In this document: piece by piece, positions 4,758 to 7,236 of the stretch
Layout: the number at the start of each line of letters is the position of its first letter
Position numbering within the stretch: the first letter of the stretch is position 1
Source: Candidatus Bathyarchaeota archaeon
GTDB taxonomy: Archaea > Thermoproteota > Bathyarchaeia > TCS64
Assembly (NCBI GenBank): GCA_003662205.1
Contig: QMXQ01000076.1
Span: 1-7,236 of the forward strand
Reading direction: 5' to 3'
DNA length: 7,236 bases
Made by a program: the position numbers and the translations under genes
Notes under the pieces: model-generated
What the model was told of the DNA's origin: nothing
Database searches by the model: none
What the model saw: the letters and a program-made list of their open reading frames with translations, nothing else

Positions 4758-5927
4758 ATGGTCACGAATCTGCCGCCCGAGGCTAAGAGCAAGTGGTTCG
4801 AGGTAACCCTCACCAGGAACCCCCAGGAGCGGATCAGGCTGATGCAGGAGTTCCTCTCCCTCGTGCCGAAGCACAAGGGGACCGAGAAGCTACGCGCCCA
4901 CGTCAAGCGGCAGATCTCCCAGCTCAGGGAGGAGATCGACCGGAGGAAGAGGGCTGCCAAGAGGGGGCGCGCCCCCTCCTACTTCCCCGAGAAGGCGGGC
5001 GCCGCCCAGGTCGTCATCCTCGGCCCCACCAACGTCGGCAGGAGCAGCCTGCTGAGGGCGGTGACCAACGCCACGCCCGAGGTCGCCCCCTACCCGTTCG
5101 CGACCCGCAAGCCCGTCCCTGGCATGCTCCCCTACCTGGACATCCAGTTCCAGCTGGTGGAGGCGCCCCCCCTCGTCGAGGGGGCGTCGGAGGGGAGGGC
5201 GGACGGCTTCCAGATCCTGAGCCTGGCGAGGAACGCCGACGGCATCATCATCATGGTCGACCTCACCGACGACCCCGCGGACCAGTACCTGATGGTCGCC
5301 AGGGAGCTGGAGCGGTCCCGGATCCTGACCACGGAGCCCGAGGGGGAGGTGGAGATCCAGAGGCGGGGCCACGGATCCGGCATCCAGTTCATCTGGGAGG
5401 GCGAGCTCGCCGGCTGCACCCCCGACGAGGTCGTCAGGCTCCTCCGCGAGTACAAAATCAGGTCCGCCCTGGTCCGGATCCGCGGGAGGGCGACCCTCGA
5501 CGTTGTTGAGGACGCCATCTTCGGGAACGCCGTCCACCGGCCCACCCTAGTCGTGGCCAACAAGGCCGACGCCGCCGGAGACGCCGCCGCCCTGGAGAGC
5601 CTCAGGGAGGCCGCGCGCCCCCTGGAGGTGATCCCCGTATCGACGCTGGCGACGCCGAACCTGGCGGAGACGCTGGGCGCCAAGCTGTTCGCCCTCCTCG
5701 GGGTCACCAGGGTCTACACGAAGGAGCCGGGAAAGGAGCCGTCCCGGGTCCCCGTCGTGGTGCGGAGGGGGGCGACCGTCGGGGAGCTGGCGAAGATCAT
5801 CCACAGCGACTTCTACAGGAGGTTCAAGTACGCGCGGCTGTGGGGGCCGAGCGCCAAGTTCCCCGGCGAACGGGTCGGCATAGACCGCGTGCTCAGGGAC
5901 GGCGACACCGTCGAGTTCCACGTCTAG
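4758..5927 (+). CDS. DRG/Obg-type GTPase with TGS domain and atypical G motifs
   Basis: The 389-residue protein has the order of a DRG GTPase. A helical N-terminus (about 1-70, with 'HKGTEKLRAHVKRQI') is followed by the G domain with an inserted domain, then a TGS domain (about 317-389). The TGS domain has the DRG-like 'HSDFYRRFKYARLWG', 'SAKFPGERVGIDRVL' and 'DGDTVEF'. The 'LREYKIRSALVRIRGRATLD' block (228-247) matches the DRG insert. DRG proteins act with translating ribosomes in the cytosol. G motifs here: G1 GPTNVGRSS (89-97) with Arg95 where Lys is standard; G2 'YPFAT' (112-116) instead of FTT; G3 'EAPP' (135-138) instead of DxPG; G4 NKAD (268-271) intact; G5 near 'VST' (294-296). Guanine recognition should survive, but GTP hydrolysis may be altered. 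ATG 4758 has GGAG 7 nt upstream. The stop codon overlaps the stop of the convergent gene. Confidence 0.85.
   Translation: MVTNLPPEAKSKWFEVTLTRNPQERIRLMQEFLSLVPKHKGTEKLRAHVKRQISQLREEIDRRKRAAKRGRAPSYFPEKAGAAQVVILGPTNVGRSSLLRAVTNATPEVAPYPFATRKPVPGMLPYLDIQFQLVEAPPLVEGASEGRADGFQILSLARNADGIIIMVDLTDDPADQYLMVARELERSRILTTEPEGEVEIQRRGHGSGIQFIWEGELAGCTPDEVVRLLREYKIRSALVRIRGRATLDVVEDAIFGNAVHRPTLVVANKADAAGDAAALESLREAARPLEVIPVSTLATPNLAETLGAKLFALLGVTRVYTKEPGKEPSRVPVVVRRGATVGELAKIIHSDFYRRFKYARLWGPSAKFPGERVGIDRVLRDGDTVEFHV
5924..5927. other. CTAG palindrome carrying both convergent stop codons
   Basis: Bases 5925-5927 (TAG) end the GTPase gene on the plus strand. Bases 5924-5926 (CTA) read as TAG and end nucleotidyltransferase 2 on the minus strand. 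The two coding regions overlap by these four bases, so each transcript must terminate inside the opposing gene. Confidence 0.9.
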
Positions 5928-6931
5928 GGCTCCAGCCAGTCGAGGTACTCCCCCGGCGTCGCGGAGCCGACCACCACCCTGAGATGCCTCCGACCGGTCT
6001 CCTCCACGACCTCCTCCAGCACGCCGCGAGCCCTTAATGCCTCTCCCGCCTCCACCACGTCCCGGTACAAGCCGACCATGGAGACGACCTCGGACACCCA
6101 TTCAACCCGAGGGTCCGACCCGCCGACGGATGTGCACCCCTCGACCCGGTAGAGGGCAGGCCTGAACACGGACTCCTCCGCCGAGCTGCACCGGCACTCC
6201 ACCTCGACCACCCCCAGGGGCCTGTAGATCCGCCGCCATCTCCGGATCTCGGAGAAACGCCTGGTCGCGTTGACGACGAAGCCCACGCCCCGGAAGACGC
6301 CCCCGTTCAGCCGCTTCCCGTCGATGCGCGTCTCCCGCCTGAGCGCCAGCACCCCCTCGGATTCGAGGCCGGCGAGGGCCTGCTTCACCCGTCGGAAGTG
6401 GGAGGCGCCGTAGACGGCGATGTCGATGTCGCTCCCCTCGTGGTGCATGCCGAGGCTGATGGAGCCGTGGACGCCGAAGAACCCGAGGGAGACGGCCGAG
6501 GCCTCGGATAGGAGCCGAATGAGGGTGAGGGCGTTCTCCTCCAGGGGGTCGGCGGCGCCCCGCCTCATGAGCCGCGTCAGCTGCCGGGAGGGGATGTACG
6601 CCTCCTCGATGAGGGGGCGCGGCACCGTGATCATCCATCGGCCGAGCTGCTGGGAGAACCGTAGGTACTCGGGGAAGGACCGGCGGAAGGCCTCGACGAG
6701 TTTGGGGTAGGCCTCGGGGCTGTATAGGTCCCTGGGGCGCAGGAGCGTCGCTCCCTTCAGGCGCCAGTGGACGTCGAGCCAATCGAGGTCGAAGAGGGCC
6801 GCGTGCTCCTCCGGCACGTACTTGAGGAAGGCGTCGTAGCCGTCCCCGGCGCGGTCGTAGCCGAAGATGTAGAAGATGAAGCCGTGGGCGGTGACGACGG
6901 CGTCGCCGTCCCTCAGGTTGAGGAACGCCAT
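5924..6931 (-). CDS. Predicted archaeal nucleotidyltransferase, paralog 2 (COG2413-like)
   Basis: The 335-residue protein is built like the one encoded at 3627-4652 and aligns along its whole length. Matching parts are 'FLKYVP' (35-40), 'ADPLEENALTLIRLLSEAS' (127-145), the nucleotidyltransferase motif Gly156-Ser157, then ten residues, then Asp168-Ile-Asp170 in 'GSDIDIAVYG', and the C-terminal 'LRVVVGSA' (317-324). It differs at the N-terminus, where paralog 1 has HPPDR and this copy has 'DRAGDGY' (26-32), so the copies have diverged. As in paralog 1, no third catalytic acid is clear after the core ('GFVVNATRR', 217-225). Substrates are unknown. The start at 6931 is 7 bp after the stop of the upstream RimK-like gene, and the GAGG serving as its ribosome site overlaps that stop codon (TGAGGG), so the two genes are almost certainly one operon. 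Confidence 0.77.
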   Translation of the reverse strand: MAFLNLRDGDAVVTAHGFIFYIFGYDRAGDGYDAFLKYVPEEHAALFDLDWLDVHWRLKGATLLRPRDLYSPEAYPKLVEAFRRSFPEYLRFSQQLGRWMITVPRPLIEEAYIPSRQLTRLMRRGAADPLEENALTLIRLLSEASAVSLGFFGVHGSISLGMHHEGSDIDIAVYGASHFRRVKQALAGLESEGVLALRRETRIDGKRLNGGVFRGVGFVVNATRRFSEIRRWRRIYRPLGVVEVECRCSSAEESVFRPALYRVEGCTSVGGSDPRVEWVSEVVSMVGLYRDVVEAGEALRARGVLEEVVEETGRRHLRVVVGSATPGEYLDWLEP

Positions 6932-6938
6932 GGCGCCC

Positions 6939-7236
6939 TCAGCCCAGCTTGGAGAGGAGGTGGTCGACGATGACGCCGGCGATGTTCCTCTCGGTGACGG
7001 TCTGGAGCCCCTGCCAGCCCGGGGTGCTGTTCAGCTCCACCACGTAGACCTCGCCGTCCCGCTCCGAGCGGAGGAGGTCGACGCCCGTGTACTCGAGGCC
7101 AAGGGCCCTCGACGCCCTGACGCTGAGGTCGGCGAGCTCCTCCCCGAGCTCGTGGGGCTGCGCGGTGGCGCCGCCGGAGATGTTCGTCTTCCAGCCGTCG
7201 GCGACCCTGAGCATGGAGGCGACGACCGAGCCGCCG
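6939..7236 (-). CDS. RimK-like ATP-grasp ligase, C-terminal part (gene runs off the right edge)
   Basis: About 98 residues of the C-terminal half of an ATP-grasp ligase are visible; the reading frame stays open to the window edge, so the start lies beyond 7236. The segment shows 'R-x3-GWKTNISGG', matching the RimK 'R....G.WRTN...GG' loop, then a helix, 'LGLEYTGVDLL', and the metal-binding strand 'VYVVELNSTPGWQGLQ' with the conserved Glu and Asn. RimK relatives join amino acids, often glutamate, to proteins or cofactors using ATP. 'NSTPGWQGLQ' resembles the archaeal cofactor-glutamate ligases (MptN/CofF type) more than LysX, but this is judged from one segment. It is the first visible gene of an operon with nucleotidyltransferase 2. 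The ATG at 7214 falls inside the conserved domain, so it is not the real start. Confidence 0.8.
   Translation of the reverse strand, partial: GGSVVASMLRVADGWKTNISGGATAQPHELGEELADLSVRASRALGLEYTGVDLLRSERDGEVYVVELNSTPGWQGLQTVTERNIAGVIVDHLLSKLG

Noticed and set aside
5168..5184. 8-bp inverted repeat (CCCCCTCG / CGAGGGGG) inside the GTPase gene
   Set aside because: It lies within codons for the conserved G3 region, is built from C and G runs, and is expected by chance in DNA this GC-rich.
4890..5537. Long minus-strand frame inside the GTPase gene
   Set aside because: Its translation is a biased Gly/Asp/Leu/Val string with no domain; the plus-strand GTPase explains the bases fully.
6102..6782. 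Second minus-strand frame overlapping nucleotidyltransferase 2
   Set aside because: It is an Arg/Pro-rich frame-shifted shadow; the other frame contains the nucleotidyltransferase motif.
1..7236. CRISPR array, tRNA, rRNA, or insertion sequence
   Set aside because: No regularly spaced repeats, no cloverleaf-like segment with the T-loop and anticodon arm, no rRNA-like stretch and no transposase motifs were found on either strand by eye.

Overview
The window looks archaeal. The GC-rich part (about 1400 to the end) encodes a DRG-type GTPase with a C-terminal TGS domain, two predicted nucleotidyltransferases of an archaeal type, and a RimK-like ATP-grasp ligase. It uses AGG heavily for arginine. 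Several genes have TATA-like boxes 24-36 bp upstream of the start codon, with short leaders or none. A high-GC member of the TACK/Bathyarchaeota-like lineages is my best guess, but no rRNA or other taxonomic marker is present.

Layout, left to right. Bases 1-1400 are distinctly AT-rich. They hold a non-coding leader with small repeats (1-239), a membrane-anchored LEA14/WHy-like protein (240-734, +), and a small stand-alone GIY-YIG domain protein (760-1182, -). These two genes converge on a nested inverted repeat that contains both stop codons. From about 1400 composition changes sharply to GC-rich. An HD-domain phosphohydrolase with a TTG start (1413-1964, +) converges on a peptidase-U32-like TIM-barrel protein (1979-2920, -). 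Next on the minus strand come a nitroreductase (3006-3554) and a predicted nucleotidyltransferase (3627-4652). Divergent from the latter is the DRG/TGS GTPase (4758-5927, +). Its stop codon overlaps that of a second, paralogous nucleotidyltransferase (5924-6931, -), which follows 7 bp after the RimK-like ligase gene (6939 to beyond the right edge, -).

How the genes may work together. The most suggestive cluster is RimK-like ligase, nucleotidyltransferase 2, GTPase, nucleotidyltransferase 1: two diverged paralogs bracket one GTPase. That GTPase keeps its guanine-specificity motif, but three other motifs depart from the DRG consensus, including Lys to Arg in the P-loop. A shared modification or ribosome-linked role is possible but is inference from position only. 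The HD hydrolase, U32-like protein and nitroreductase look like ordinary, separately promoted metabolic genes. The AT-rich left end may be acquired DNA, or less likely an assembly join.
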